From positions 1-35,521 of the forward strand of contig REEO01000016.1 of NCBI GenBank assembly GCA_007695035.1: a DNA stretch of 35,521 nt, given 5' to 3'. Shown piece by piece: positions 24,400 to 32,233 of the stretch. The translations under genes and the position numbers were made by a program. This stretch comes from Saprospirales bacterium. GTDB lineage: Bacteria; Bacteroidota; Bacteroidia; Chitinophagales; Saprospiraceae. Under the pieces are notes generated by a model that saw nothing but the letters and a program-made list of their open reading frames with translations, was not told the DNA's origin and made no database searches. The first letter of the stretch is position 1. Each line of letters begins with the position of its first letter.

Positions 24400-24435
24400 A
24401 AAATACCCTTCGATGGAGCAACCGGAGGGTATTTT
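24400..24435. terminator. Bidirectional intrinsic terminator
   Basis: AAAATACCCT (24400-24409) pairs perfectly with AGGGTATTTT (24426-24435), and the stem extends inward by a T-G and two G-C pairs to a 10-nt loop. A T-run ends the right side and an A-run begins the left, so it can serve both the rightward SPOR gene and the leftward thioesterase operon, which converge here. Confidence 0.85.
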
Positions 24436-24516
24436 TTATGACGTTTTGCAAAGTGACCAATATTGATAGGTCCTTGCGTCTGGTTCTAATATAGCCCCCT
24501 TCTAAAGGTTTTGTAA

Positions 24517-25026
24517 TCAAACGTCTCCCGGAATGGAGTACCCAATACCTCCCTCCCTCAATTGCATAAAACGGCTGTCAAAGTCAGGAGCAGGCTTTTC
24601 GATGGTATTTTCGACTATGATCGACCGTATGTCCTCCGGTACGTGAGCTGTGGTTTTCTTCGTGGAATTAAAGCTCACAAAATGGGACCACATAAAAGAC
24701 TTCACCTCATTGTTTTTCCCGGTCATCAGATATTCAACCACTATCCATTTGGGAGATTGATCGATAATTACAGAACTGATAATGACCTGTTCATTCATCA
24801 GGGCTGAGTTTAAGTAGGCGATTTGATGTTTGCCCACCAACAGTGCCCAGTTGTACTTTTTGCTCAAAATGGCCATATTCAGTTGGTGGGAATCCCTGAC
24901 CTGATCTTCCCTGGCATTGAGAAAATAATCGAGGTACTTCACATTGAATAAATGCCCCATGGGGTCGCAATCGGAAAATCTGATAAAGTGTTTACTCGCC
25001 AATACCGCTTGACTTTGTGGCTGCAT
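24517..25026 (-). CDS. Acyl-CoA thioesterase, 4HBT hotdog family
   Basis: The 169-aa protein has the single-hotdog 4HBT signature RFSDCDPMGHLFNVKYLDYFLNAR near the N-terminus; Asp21 is in the position of the catalytic Asp and is followed by the Gly-His and Asn of the central helix. Later strands (HQIAYLNSALMNEQVIISS, WIVVEYLMTG, FMWSHFVSFN) complete the fold. Members hydrolyse acyl-CoA thioesters as dimers or tetramers in the cytoplasm; chain length cannot be told from sequence. It is the last gene of a leftward unit, 21 bp behind the RNA methyltransferase gene, with an acyl-CoA carboxylase subunit first in the unit, which suits a role in acyl-CoA turnover. A bidirectional terminator lies 82 bp downstream. 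Confidence 0.88.
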   Translation of the reverse strand: MQPQSQAVLASKHFIRFSDCDPMGHLFNVKYLDYFLNAREDQVRDSHQLNMAILSKKYNWALLVGKHQIAYLNSALMNEQVIISSVIIDQSPKWIVVEYLMTGKNNEVKSFMWSHFVSFNSTKKTTAHVPEDIRSIIVENTIEKPAPDFDSRFMQLREGGIGYSIPGDV

Positions 25027-25047
25027 GGATAATGGATTTTGCGTGGT

Positions 25048-26184
25048 TTATTTGTCTTTCAAACTACCTTCATAGAGCTCGTATTTGAGATATTTGCACT
25101 CCAGGGGGCCGTTGAAAAGCGTATGTCTTTCAGTGGCCCTCAATCCGATGGACTTTACAGCTTCCTCATTGGCGCTGATGATCCAGGCGGTGTTGCCCTG
25201 GAAATGCTGCTTAAGATGGTCTCCTATGTTTTCGTAAAACTTTTTGATATTGTCCACTTTGAGTCGCTCGTCATAGGGCGGATTCATGATTATCAGGCTG
25301 TGTCCGGGATTGTTGGTGTAGTCAAAAAAGTCGATGACCGAGCTGTGTATGTGGCTGTCTAGCTCCAACTCCTGCAGGTTCTTCCTAAACATTTTCATGC
25401 TGACCGGATTGTGGTCCAATCCGACAATCCTCGATTTCGGGCTTCTCATCTTGCTGTTGGCACTTTCAGCCACCCGGGCAAAAAGACCGGGGTCGTAGTT
25501 TTTCCACTTTTTGAAGGAAAATTTCTTTCTGAAAAATTGGGGCGGGCGGTTTTCAGCAATAAAAAGTGCTTCCCATAAAAGGGTACCGGAACCGCACATG
25601 GGATTGATCAAAGTTTTTTCGCCCTTCCATCCGGCGAGCATAATCATCCCGGCTGCCAAAATCTCATTGATGGGTGCCTTAAAAGTCTTGTTTTTGTAGT
25701 TTCTCTTAAAAAGTGGCTCCCCGGAACTATCCAGTGAAAGTGATACCCTGTCCTTGAAGATGTGAAGGTCAAAAACGATATCCGGTTTTTTCCGGTCCAC
25801 CGAAGGTCTGGACCCCCGCTTGTCTCTGATGGTATCCACCATGGCATCCTTCAGCAGTTGAGCCGCGTACATGGAGTTGTTGAAAAATTGAGATTGCACC
25901 GTGTATTTTATAGAAAAGGTCTGGCCCTCCAGGATGTATTGACTCCAGTCGATTTCCATCGCTTTCTGATACAAACCCTGAGCTCCCGGGATATCAAATT
26001 GATCAAGTTGTACCAATACCTTGAGTGCCAGTCTGCTCTCGTAATTAAGGCGGTAAACAGTTTTGAGGTCCCCCTTACCGCTGACCATGCGCCGACCCGG
26101 TTTCGGGGCTATTAGACCGAGTTCAGCGGATTCTTTAGCGAGTAAATCTTCGAGTCCGGCCTGTGTTTTTAGTATTATATCCAT
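25048..26184 (-). CDS. THUMP-domain class I SAM-dependent RNA methyltransferase (RlmL N-terminal-half/YpsC-like)
   Basis: The protein (378 aa) matches the family of putative rRNA N2-guanine methyltransferases related to the N-terminal half of E. coli RlmL, which modifies 23S rRNA G2445. The start MDIILKTQAGLEDLLAKE is typical. A THUMP RNA-binding domain covers about residues 45-155. The Rossmann methyltransferase part has NPMCGSGTLLWEA (194-206, SAM-binding motif I; the first residue is usually Asp), RIVGLDHNP (acidic ribose-binding loop) and the catalytic NPPY at 301-304. The RNA target is not proven. The gene lies in the middle of a leftward three-gene unit with gaps of 31 and 21 bp. Confidence 0.9.
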   Translation of the reverse strand: MDIILKTQAGLEDLLAKESAELGLIAPKPGRRMVSGKGDLKTVYRLNYESRLALKVLVQLDQFDIPGAQGLYQKAMEIDWSQYILEGQTFSIKYTVQSQFFNNSMYAAQLLKDAMVDTIRDKRGSRPSVDRKKPDIVFDLHIFKDRVSLSLDSSGEPLFKRNYKNKTFKAPINEILAAGMIMLAGWKGEKTLINPMCGSGTLLWEALFIAENRPPQFFRKKFSFKKWKNYDPGLFARVAESANSKMRSPKSRIVGLDHNPVSMKMFRKNLQELELDSHIHSSVIDFFDYTNNPGHSLIIMNPPYDERLKVDNIKKFYENIGDHLKQHFQGNTAWIISANEEAVKSIGLRATERHTLFNGPLECKYLKYELYEGSLKDK

Positions 26185-26215
26185 CCGTATGTTGGTAAAA
26201 GTTGATTTTAGAGAT

Positions 26216-27850
26216 TTAGGTTTGAATCACTCCTGGATTAAATTTTTCCACCGGAGCGTTGTTGGCAGCTTCGATACCGATGCTGATCCAATCGCGGGTT
26301 TTGACGGGATCTATTATTTCGTCCACCCAAAGCCTCGCGGCCGCGTAATAGGGCGATGTTTGCTCTTCGTAACTGTCGCTGATTTTTTTGAGTAATTCCT
26401 CCTGGGTTTTTTCATCAGGTTCCTCTCCTTTTGCCTTCATAGAGGCCACCTGGATTTGCAGCAGCACCTTGGCAGCTTGCTCGCCACCCATTACGGCGAT
26501 TTTCGCTGTGGGCCAGCCAAGAATGAGCCTTGGGTCATAGGCTTTTCCGCACATGGCGTAGTTTCCGGCACCGTATGAATTGCCAACCACAATACTGAAC
26601 TTGGGTACGGTGGAGTTTGAAACCGCGTTCACCATTTTTGCTCCGTCCTTGATAATGCCTCCGTGCTCAGAACGCTTGCCTACCATAAAGCCGGTGACAT
26701 CGTGCAGGAAGACCAGCGGGATTTTCTTTTGATTGCAATTCATAATAAAGCGGGCGGCCTTGTCTGCACTGTCGGAATATATCACGCCCCCCACTTGCAT
26801 CTCGCCCTTTTTGGTCTTGGTGATTTCCCTGTTGTTGGCGACAATACCCACTGACCAACCGTCTATCCGTGCATAGGCACACAAAATCGTCTTACCGTAA
26901 CCGTTTTTGTAGTATTTCAGGCTGCCTTTGTCAGCAATGGCTTTTAGTAGTTCCTTTGATTTGTAGGGTTTTTTTCCTAATTCAGGATAGATGTGATAAA
27001 GCGATTCGGCGGGTAATTCCGGCTCAATGGGTTCTGTTCGGTTAAAGCCCGCTTTGTCAAATTCGCCCATTTTTGAAACCAGGTCTCTAACCGTTTCCAG
27101 GCAGGTCTGATCATCCGGCATTTTGTAGTCCGTGACTCCGCTTACTTCAGATTGAGTGGTTGCTCCACCGAGGGTCTCCTTGTCCACATCCTCCCCAATT
27201 GCAGCTTTTACCAAATAGGGGCCCGCTAGAAAAATGGAGCCTGTTCCTTCCACTATCAGCGCCTCATCCGACATGATCGGCAGATAGGCTCCTCCTGCCA
27301 CGCAACTTCCCATGATGGCCGCAATTTGGGGTATGCCCATGCTGGACAATTTTGCATTGTTTCGAAAAATTCTACCAAAGTGCTCTTTGTCGGGAAAAAT
27401 CTCATCCTGCATCGGGAGAAAAACCCCGGCGCTGTCCACGAGATAAATGATGGGCAGGCGATTCTCCATGGCGATTTCCTGGGCCCTGAGGTTTTTCTTT
27501 CCGGTGATGGGAAACCACGCACCTGCCTTCACGGTAGCATCGTTGGCAACTATGACACACAGCCGTCCTGCCACCCGACCCAATCCGGTGACCACTCCAC
27601 CTGCGGGGCATCCTCCGTACTCCTTGTACATGCCTTGGCCTGCAAACAAACCTGTTTCCATAAATTCTGTGCCCTCATCTATGAGCGCATCCACGCGTTC
27701 TCTGGCTGTGTATTTGCCCTGTGCGTGCTGTTTTTTGATCCGCTTTTCTCCACCACCCTTGAGGATTTTATCCCGTTTTCTATTGAGAGCCCCAACCAGG
27801 AGCTTCATGGCATCTTCGTTCCTGTTTTTCTCGATTTCCGCTTTGGTCAT
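26216..27850 (-). CDS. Acyl-CoA carboxylase, carboxyltransferase (beta) subunit, methylcrotonyl-CoA carboxylase-like
   Basis: The 544-aa protein is a biotin-dependent carboxyltransferase, which moves a carboxyl group from carboxybiotin to an acyl-CoA. Visible family blocks are KYTARERVDALIDEGTEF near residue 48, RLCVIVANDATVKAGAWFPI with the first oxyanion-type Gly region, IYLVDSAGVFLPMQDEIFPD, AIMGSCVAGGAYLPIMSDEA, and in the second crotonase half GFMVGKRSEHGGIIKDGAKM and KFSIVVGNSYGAGNYAMCG. The VDSAG...LPMQDE(I/V)FPD...HFGRIF order is closer to methylcrotonyl-CoA carboxylase (leucine breakdown) than to propionyl-CoA carboxylase as I recall them, but substrate is uncertain. The biotin carboxylase subunit is not in the window. 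It heads a leftward unit with the methyltransferase and thioesterase genes. Confidence 0.9.
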   Translation of the reverse strand: MTKAEIEKNRNEDAMKLLVGALNRKRDKILKGGGEKRIKKQHAQGKYTARERVDALIDEGTEFMETGLFAGQGMYKEYGGCPAGGVVTGLGRVAGRLCVIVANDATVKAGAWFPITGKKNLRAQEIAMENRLPIIYLVDSAGVFLPMQDEIFPDKEHFGRIFRNNAKLSSMGIPQIAAIMGSCVAGGAYLPIMSDEALIVEGTGSIFLAGPYLVKAAIGEDVDKETLGGATTQSEVSGVTDYKMPDDQTCLETVRDLVSKMGEFDKAGFNRTEPIEPELPAESLYHIYPELGKKPYKSKELLKAIADKGSLKYYKNGYGKTILCAYARIDGWSVGIVANNREITKTKKGEMQVGGVIYSDSADKAARFIMNCNQKKIPLVFLHDVTGFMVGKRSEHGGIIKDGAKMVNAVSNSTVPKFSIVVGNSYGAGNYAMCGKAYDPRLILGWPTAKIAVMGGEQAAKVLLQIQVASMKAKGEEPDEKTQEELLKKISDSYEEQTSPYYAAARLWVDEIIDPVKTRDWISIGIEAANNAPVEKFNPGVIQT

Positions 27851-28152
27851 GTTGTGTTGAATTGCTTAGAAAATTGGCTGGCAAGTTATTAAAAATTCCC
27901 GACATGGATGAGTTGGTCCGCTAAACCAACCCACACAAAACCACAACCGGTAATCTGCCAGATGTGCCTCTATAGAAGGTTTCAGGGAGTTGTGTCTGTC
28001 CCGGGATTCAATTTTTTAGCAAGATTTTTACCTGGAAAGGAATCCCTCAAATTAGTATGGTGACACCTTCCGAAAAAGGTGTGAAAACAAAAAAGGTAGA
28101 TGCATCACGGTGTTCACAGTCCGGTGACTGCTTAGAAATTGAAGGTAGGTTC
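27851..28152. other. 302-bp intergenic region between htrA-like and carboxylase genes
   Basis: No gene is seen. A 7-bp perfect hairpin (ACACCTT at 28063-28069 with AAGGTGT at 28076-28082) may mark the end of the leftward htrA-like transcript, but no T-run follows. A 6-bp inverted repeat, GTTGGT (27912-27917) with ACCAAC (27925-27930), sits about 60 bp before the carboxylase ATG and could be an operator. No full leftward TAnnTTTG promoter was found for the carboxylase unit. Confidence 0.5.
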
Positions 28153-29583
28153 TTATTTGTGAAAAGCGTACCACCAGGGACCTGGATACTTTTCATAATG
28201 TCCTTCAAAAAAGACCCTGCCGCTGATGTTTTCCAGCTTTTCAATCAATTCATCCACTGATGAAACGGGCTTTTCATTGACTTTGGTTATGATGTATCCC
28301 GGCTCCATCTTTGTGCGGGCAATGGTGCTTCCCCGGTAAATCGAAATGACTTTTACACCATCGACTTCCAGTCTTCTGGATTCTGCGGGCAGTAGATCTC
28401 TCAATTCAAAGCCGAGGTCGGTGAGCATGCGGTCATTCCTCACAGTCACCAAATCCGTCGTATTGAGCTGGTTTTTCAGCATCGGTGTGGTGGTCAATTC
28501 CTCACCATCCCGGAAATAGCCAACCTCCACCTCGTCTCCGGGTCTGAATCTACCCAGTAATTCCAGCATCTCTGATAGAGTATTGACCCTTCTGCCCTCA
28601 ATACTTATGATCACATCACCTCGCCTGATGCCGGCTTCCTGGGCTCCGCTTTCAGAGGTCACTCTTTCTACAAAAATACCATTTGGACTATCCAGACCCA
28701 GTTGTTGTGCTCTGTCCAGACTCAAATCTCTTGCCTGAATCCCCAGCAATCCTCTGTGAACTGCCCCAAATTCCTTGAGGTCGTAAATGACTTTCATGGC
28801 GAGATTGGCAGGAATGGCAAAAGAATACCCCTCGTGCCTGCCGGAATAGGTGATAATGGCTGTGTTTATGCCGACCAATTCACCGTTGGTGTTTACCAGT
28901 GCACCCCCGCTATTGCCCGGATTTACTGCTGCATCGGTTTGAATAAAGCTTTCAATGCCGTATTCCGTATCCAGAATATTGATGTTTCTCCCTTTTGCGC
29001 TGACAATACCTGCTGTTACAGTGGATTGAAGCCTGAATGGATTACCTACAGCCAGTACCCATTCACCGACCTGAAGCGAGTCGCTGTTGCCGAAAACCAG
29101 ATAGGGCAGTTCACCGGCGTCAATTTTCAACAGGGCGAGGTCTGTGGTTGGGTCAGTACCGATTACTTCAGCAGAAAACTCCCGCCTGTCGTTGAGGACT
29201 ACAACAATATCGTCTCCATTTTCAATAACGTGGTTGTTGGTAGCTATATAACCTTCGGGGGAAATTATTACACCGGAACCTGCTGCATTTTCAAATCCCC
29301 TGCGATTTTGAAAACCACTGCCGTTATTTGCGCGTATATATACTACTGCAGGTGTTGATTTTTTTGCCGCCTCAGTAAAGTCGGTGGGATAGGACGACTG
29401 AAAGTGTCTTTGGATCTCTCCCGACAGTAAAATATTGTCAGAAGAACGTACTAGAGATGTGTTCTGTGGTTTTTGGATAATTGTGATTTCTGACTCAGTG
29501 TAGTGGTCATAAATCGCGATTGCAGCCAGAGAAATTATGGTTGCAACCAAAGAAATTATCAGTATTTGGTACAATATTTTCAC
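28153..29583 (-). CDS. htrA: Do/HtrA (DegP-like) periplasmic serine protease with two PDZ domains
   Basis: The product (476 aa) degrades or chaperones misfolded envelope proteins. An N-terminal membrane or signal segment (LIISLVATIISLAAIAIY) anchors or exports it. The trypsin-like domain has the triad His118 (TNNHVIE), Asp148 (TTDLALLKI) and Ser225 (NPGNSGGAL), spaced as in DegP. PDZ1 covers about residues 285-375 (GLLGIQARDLS, GAQEAGIRRGDVIISIEG) and PDZ2 about 390-470 (GSTIARTKMEPGYIITKVNE). The length fits the Do family. An uncleaved N-terminal helix would make it inner-membrane-tethered like DegS, but two PDZ domains favour DegP/DegQ. It diverges from the small membrane protein gene; its promoter -33 element lies inside that gene. 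Confidence 0.94.
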   Translation of the reverse strand: MKILYQILIISLVATIISLAAIAIYDHYTESEITIIQKPQNTSLVRSSDNILLSGEIQRHFQSSYPTDFTEAAKKSTPAVVYIRANNGSGFQNRRGFENAAGSGVIISPEGYIATNNHVIENGDDIVVVLNDRREFSAEVIGTDPTTDLALLKIDAGELPYLVFGNSDSLQVGEWVLAVGNPFRLQSTVTAGIVSAKGRNINILDTEYGIESFIQTDAAVNPGNSGGALVNTNGELVGINTAIITYSGRHEGYSFAIPANLAMKVIYDLKEFGAVHRGLLGIQARDLSLDRAQQLGLDSPNGIFVERVTSESGAQEAGIRRGDVIISIEGRRVNTLSEMLELLGRFRPGDEVEVGYFRDGEELTTTPMLKNQLNTTDLVTVRNDRMLTDLGFELRDLLPAESRRLEVDGVKVISIYRGSTIARTKMEPGYIITKVNEKPVSSVDELIEKLENISGRVFFEGHYEKYPGPWWYAFHK

Positions 29584-29632
29584 AGTATGACGAATTGCAT
29601 TTACTGAATACGCATTGGATCATTAAATTGGT

Positions 29633-29664
29633 CAAACTTAAATAAATTTAACATGTCTGACGAA
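29633..29664 (-). promoter_or_regulatory. htrA-like gene promoter
   Basis: Read leftward, TAAGTTTG (29640-29633) is a full -7 match and TTCG (29664-29661) a 3-of-4 -33 match at 20-nt spacing. Transcription would start near 29626, 43 nt before the ATG. The -33 element overlaps codons 3-4 of the divergent 64-codon gene. Confidence 0.5.
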
Positions 29665-29847
29665 GAAAAACAATCTCAACAAGAGGATAACGAAGAAAAC
29701 AGCGAATATGTTGGAATTATTTGGGGACCCAAGTTCTTGTTGTTCTCCGGCGTCGTGATTTTTGTCTTTCTGACCCTTTTTGTAATAAGGCAGTGTACTC
29801 ATGGCGATATGGGAGGCGGTGTGGATGGCCTGCGAAATGTGCTATAA
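29653..29847 (+). CDS. Small single-pass membrane protein of unknown function
   Basis: I do not recognise a family. The 64-aa product has an acidic, Gln/Glu-rich N-terminus (MSDEEKQSQQEDNEENSEY), one strong membrane segment (FLLFSGVVIFVFLTLFVI, about residues 28-45) and a short tail (RQCTHGDMGGGVDGLRNVL). The charge pattern suggests an N-in or N-out single-pass protein that cannot be decided from the sequence. It stops 38 bp before dapF in the same direction and probably shares its transcript. A near -7 match (TAAATTTA) precedes the ATG, but is too close to it to be a convincing promoter. Confidence 0.65.
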   Translation: MSDEEKQSQQEDNEENSEYVGIIWGPKFLLFSGVVIFVFLTLFVIRQCTHGDMGGGVDGLRNVL

Positions 29848-29885
29848 AACCAAGAATTACCCATTACTAACTTTTAGCAAGAATC

Positions 29886-30692
29886 ATGGCTCAACTTAAA
29901 TTCCAGAAGTATCAGGGTGCAGGTAATGATTTTGTCATTTTCCAAGGGAACGTCTTTGAGAACCTGAGTGCTTCCCAGATTGAAAATTTTATCAAAAATC
30001 TATGCCACAGGCGCTTTGGTGTGGGAGCAGATGGGGTTATCACAATTTTAGAGGCTCCTTCGCCCCAAATATTCGAAATGGGGTTTTACAATTCGGACGG
30101 GCTTCCTGGGAGTTTTTGCGGAAATGGTGCGAGGTGTGCTGCCCGCTTTGCCATTGATCACGGAATGACCAGTCCTGATGAACCCTTCTCATTCTCCTTT
30201 GCAGACAATACCTATTTAGCCCGACCGGAAATGAATGATCAGATCGGGATTAAGTTTGCGAATGTAGGAAAGCCTGCAGAAGTTGAAGATATGTTTTTCG
30301 TGGATACCGGTTCTCCACATATCGTAATAGAAAATCTTGTTAACGACAAAAATGCACTTAGAAAAAAAGCGCTGGAAATACGTCACTCAGATCGATTTGC
30401 AGAAAAGGGCGTGAACGTAAATTTCACAGAGCGCGGTCGGAATGGCGAGTGGAATTTAGTCACTTTTGAAAGGGGAGTGGAGGATTTTACCTGGGCCTGT
30501 GGAACGGGGGCAGTAGGTACGGCCATTTATCTGATGACTCAAAAAGGCGAAGAGAATCCTTATCTCCTCCGGTCCCCGGGTGGTTTATTGACTGTGGAGT
30601 TAGGGAATGGCGCAAAAAATACCTTCGATCCAATTTGGCTTTCCGGTCCTGCCAGTTCTATTTTTGAAGGAAGTGTGGATGGACCAGATTAA
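29886..30692 (+). CDS. dapF: Diaminopimelate epimerase
   Basis: DapF converts LL- to meso-diaminopimelate for lysine and peptidoglycan synthesis, using two Cys as acid and base and no cofactor. Both are present: Cys78 in GSFCGNGARCAARFA and Cys205 in TWACGTGAVGTAI. The start (LKFQKYQGAGNDFVIFQ) and the substrate-binding YNSDG and DTGSPHIVI blocks are canonical. The length of 268 aa is within the family range of about 255-285. It lies behind the 64-aa membrane protein gene and converges on the TPR gene; no other dap gene is nearby. Confidence 0.97.
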   Translation: MAQLKFQKYQGAGNDFVIFQGNVFENLSASQIENFIKNLCHRRFGVGADGVITILEAPSPQIFEMGFYNSDGLPGSFCGNGARCAARFAIDHGMTSPDEPFSFSFADNTYLARPEMNDQIGIKFANVGKPAEVEDMFFVDTGSPHIVIENLVNDKNALRKKALEIRHSDRFAEKGVNVNFTERGRNGEWNLVTFERGVEDFTWACGTGAVGTAIYLMTQKGEENPYLLRSPGGLLTVELGNGAKNTFDPIWLSGPASSIFEGSVDGPD

Positions 30693-30759
30693 ATCCATAG
30701 CTCATTCGATGTGTTAATCCGGGGACACAAGAAATCCTCCTGCCTGTGCAGTCTTATCA

Positions 30760-30791
30760 ATTGGTTTTGTTGTCAGCAAGTAGTATTTTTG
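30760..30791 (+). promoter_or_regulatory. Orphan rightward promoter, antisense to the TPR gene
   Basis: ATTG (30760-30763), a 20-nt gap and TATTTTTG (30784-30791) match both promoter elements, yet no rightward gene begins nearby. A transcript starting near 30798 would run into the 3' end of the leftward TPR gene. A hairpin (TGCGAAT at 30833-30839 with ATTCGCA at 30848-30854) lies within it and covers the TPR stop codon. Confidence 0.4.
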
Positions 30792-30845
30792 CCAGATACT
30801 TACTATTAAGAATCAGCCATCAACTGCTTGGGTGCGAATCACCGT

Positions 30846-31163
30846 TCATTCGCATTCCAATTCTGTTTTTGCTGCAAAAAGCTCCCGGTAAGCCAGGTCA
30901 TCTCCCAGTTTTTTGGCAATATCCAGGCCTGTGAGATAGGCTTTTTTGGCATCTGATGTATGGCCCATTTTTTCCAGCAACTTGCCGTAGTGGTAGTAGG
31001 TGCCTACGTAATTGACGTGTTCCCGGAGCAGTTTTTCGTACAGCGATTTTGAGCGCTCGAGAGATCCGGACTGTTCGCATTCCTTGGCCAATGCGTAAAT
31101 TATAAATGGATCTTCAGGTGTCTCGCTGTAAAGAGCTTCGAGTTGCTTGATCTTTTCACTCAT
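30846..31163 (-). CDS. Small TPR-repeat protein
   Basis: The 105-aa protein is built of tetratricopeptide-like helix pairs: DPFIIYALAKECEQSGSLERSKSLYEKLLREHVNYVGTYYHYGKLLEKMGHTSDAKKAYLTGLDIAKKLGDDLAYRELF, about three units. TPRs bind other proteins; the partner is unknown. It has no signal peptide, so it is cytoplasmic. The frame extends upstream to 31229, but the -7 element at 31186-31193 lies inside that extension, so the ATG at 31163 (MSEKIKQLEALYSE) is the better start. It sits alone between dapF and etfB. Confidence 0.82.
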   Translation of the reverse strand: MSEKIKQLEALYSETPEDPFIIYALAKECEQSGSLERSKSLYEKLLREHVNYVGTYYHYGKLLEKMGHTSDAKKAYLTGLDIAKKLGDDLAYRELFAAKTELECE

Positions 31164-31185
31164 TGTGTTTCCTTTGGAATGTATG

Positions 31186-31193
31186 CAAATGTA
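31186..31193 (-). promoter_or_regulatory. -7 element of the small TPR gene
   Basis: Read leftward, TACATTTG is a full -7 match 22 nt before the ATG at 31163, giving a leader of about 16 nt. No TTG lies at the usual -33 distance. It helps choose the downstream start codon. Confidence 0.45.
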
Positions 31194-31220
31194 GGTTTTT
31201 GCTTCAAACATTCTGACTGC

Positions 31221-31255
31221 TTGACTCAATTATTAAAACAATACCGATATATTTG
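31221..31255 (+). promoter_or_regulatory. Possible etfBA promoter
   Basis: TTG (31221-31223) and TATATTTG (31248-31255) are separated by 24 nt, longer than the usual 19-21. The start near 31262 would leave a leader of about 157 nt before etfB. A closer imperfect element, TATCTTTTTG at 31392-31401, is an alternative. Confidence 0.35.
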
Positions 31256-31418
31256 CATTTGAATAATACATGGCGTGACAGGGAAAACTCCGGTCTTTTA
31301 AGTGACGTTGTCTTTTTTGAAGGTCTGGAGGTTTTCTGGGAGTTTTGGGACAGGTTGCTTGATAAAGCCTTTGCCCGAAGACTTTTAACCGTATCTTTTT
31401 GACAAAAATGGAGAAATC

Positions 31419-32159
31419 ATGAATTTATTAGTTTGTGTAAGTAAAACACCCGACACCACTGCGAAAGTGGATTTTTCAGAGGATGGCAAAAGCTACAATG
31501 AATCCGGCAAGCAATTCATCATGAATCCCTACGATGAGTGGTATGCACTGGTCCGAGCTCTGGAGTTGAAAGAGAGCGAAGGCGGGGAAGTGGTCATCAT
31601 CAATGTTGGTCCAGCATCCAATGATTCTATCCTGCGAAAGGGACTGGCGATAGGTGCAGATAAGGCGGTACGCATTGATGCAGAGGCACCAGATGCTCTT
31701 TTTGTAGCTTCACAGATTGCAGAATATGCAAGGGACAAGGATTTTGATATAATTTTTACCGGAAAGGAAACGATCGATTACAACGGCGGAATATTGGGAG
31801 GGATGTTGGCTGAATTGCTCGACCTTCCCTTTGTTTCTTTCGCCAGTAAAATGGACTACCACGATGGACAGGCTACCATTGAAAGAGATGTGGAAGGTGG
31901 GGTAGAAGTGCTCAAAACCAGCGGTAAGTTTGTGATAAGTGCCTCCAAAGGCCTGGCTGAACAGCGCATCCCCAATATGCGGGGAATAATGATGGCCAAG
32001 CGCAAGCCACTTGAAGTGGTTGAAGCGGTCGAAGTCAAAACCGGACCTGTGGTCGATAAGTTTGAATTGCCCCCGGAAAAGGGCGAGGTAAAAATGGTGG
32101 ATCCCGAAAATATGGAAGAACTCGTCAGATTGTTGCACGAGGAGGCAAAAGTGATTTAA
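31419..32159 (+). CDS. etfB: Electron transfer flavoprotein, beta subunit
   Basis: EtfB forms a heterodimer with EtfA, taking electrons from acyl-CoA and other dehydrogenases and passing them to the respiratory chain. The start MNLLVCVSKTPDTTAKVDF and the AMP-binding region DIIFTGKETIDYNGGILGGMLAELLDLPFVSFA (about residues 108-140) are typical; the signature near the C-terminal third, LAEQRIPNMRGIMMAKRKPLE, is also clear. The length is 246 aa, as usual. The ATG at 31419 follows GGAGAAATC, one of the few plausible Shine-Dalgarno sites in the window. etfA follows after 74 bp. Confidence 0.96.
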   Translation: MNLLVCVSKTPDTTAKVDFSEDGKSYNESGKQFIMNPYDEWYALVRALELKESEGGEVVIINVGPASNDSILRKGLAIGADKAVRIDAEAPDALFVASQIAEYARDKDFDIIFTGKETIDYNGGILGGMLAELLDLPFVSFASKMDYHDGQATIERDVEGGVEVLKTSGKFVISASKGLAEQRIPNMRGIMMAKRKPLEVVEAVEVKTGPVVDKFELPPEKGEVKMVDPENMEELVRLLHEEAKVI

Positions 32160-32233
32160 TCAGGATTCCTGTCTTCCGCTTAATTTTTTCGCGGGGAGAT
32201 TATTTATTCGTTTAACTCTAAAGAAATCATAGC

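Noticed and set aside
28063-28082. 7-bp hairpin downstream of the htrA-like gene considered as a terminator
   Set aside because: No T-run follows it in the leftward direction, and its stem is short, so it is only mentioned within the intergenic entry.
30784-30860. Possible tRNA or known riboswitch in the dapF-TPR gap
   Set aside because: No cloverleaf or recognised aptamer core could be drawn; only a simple hairpin is seen.
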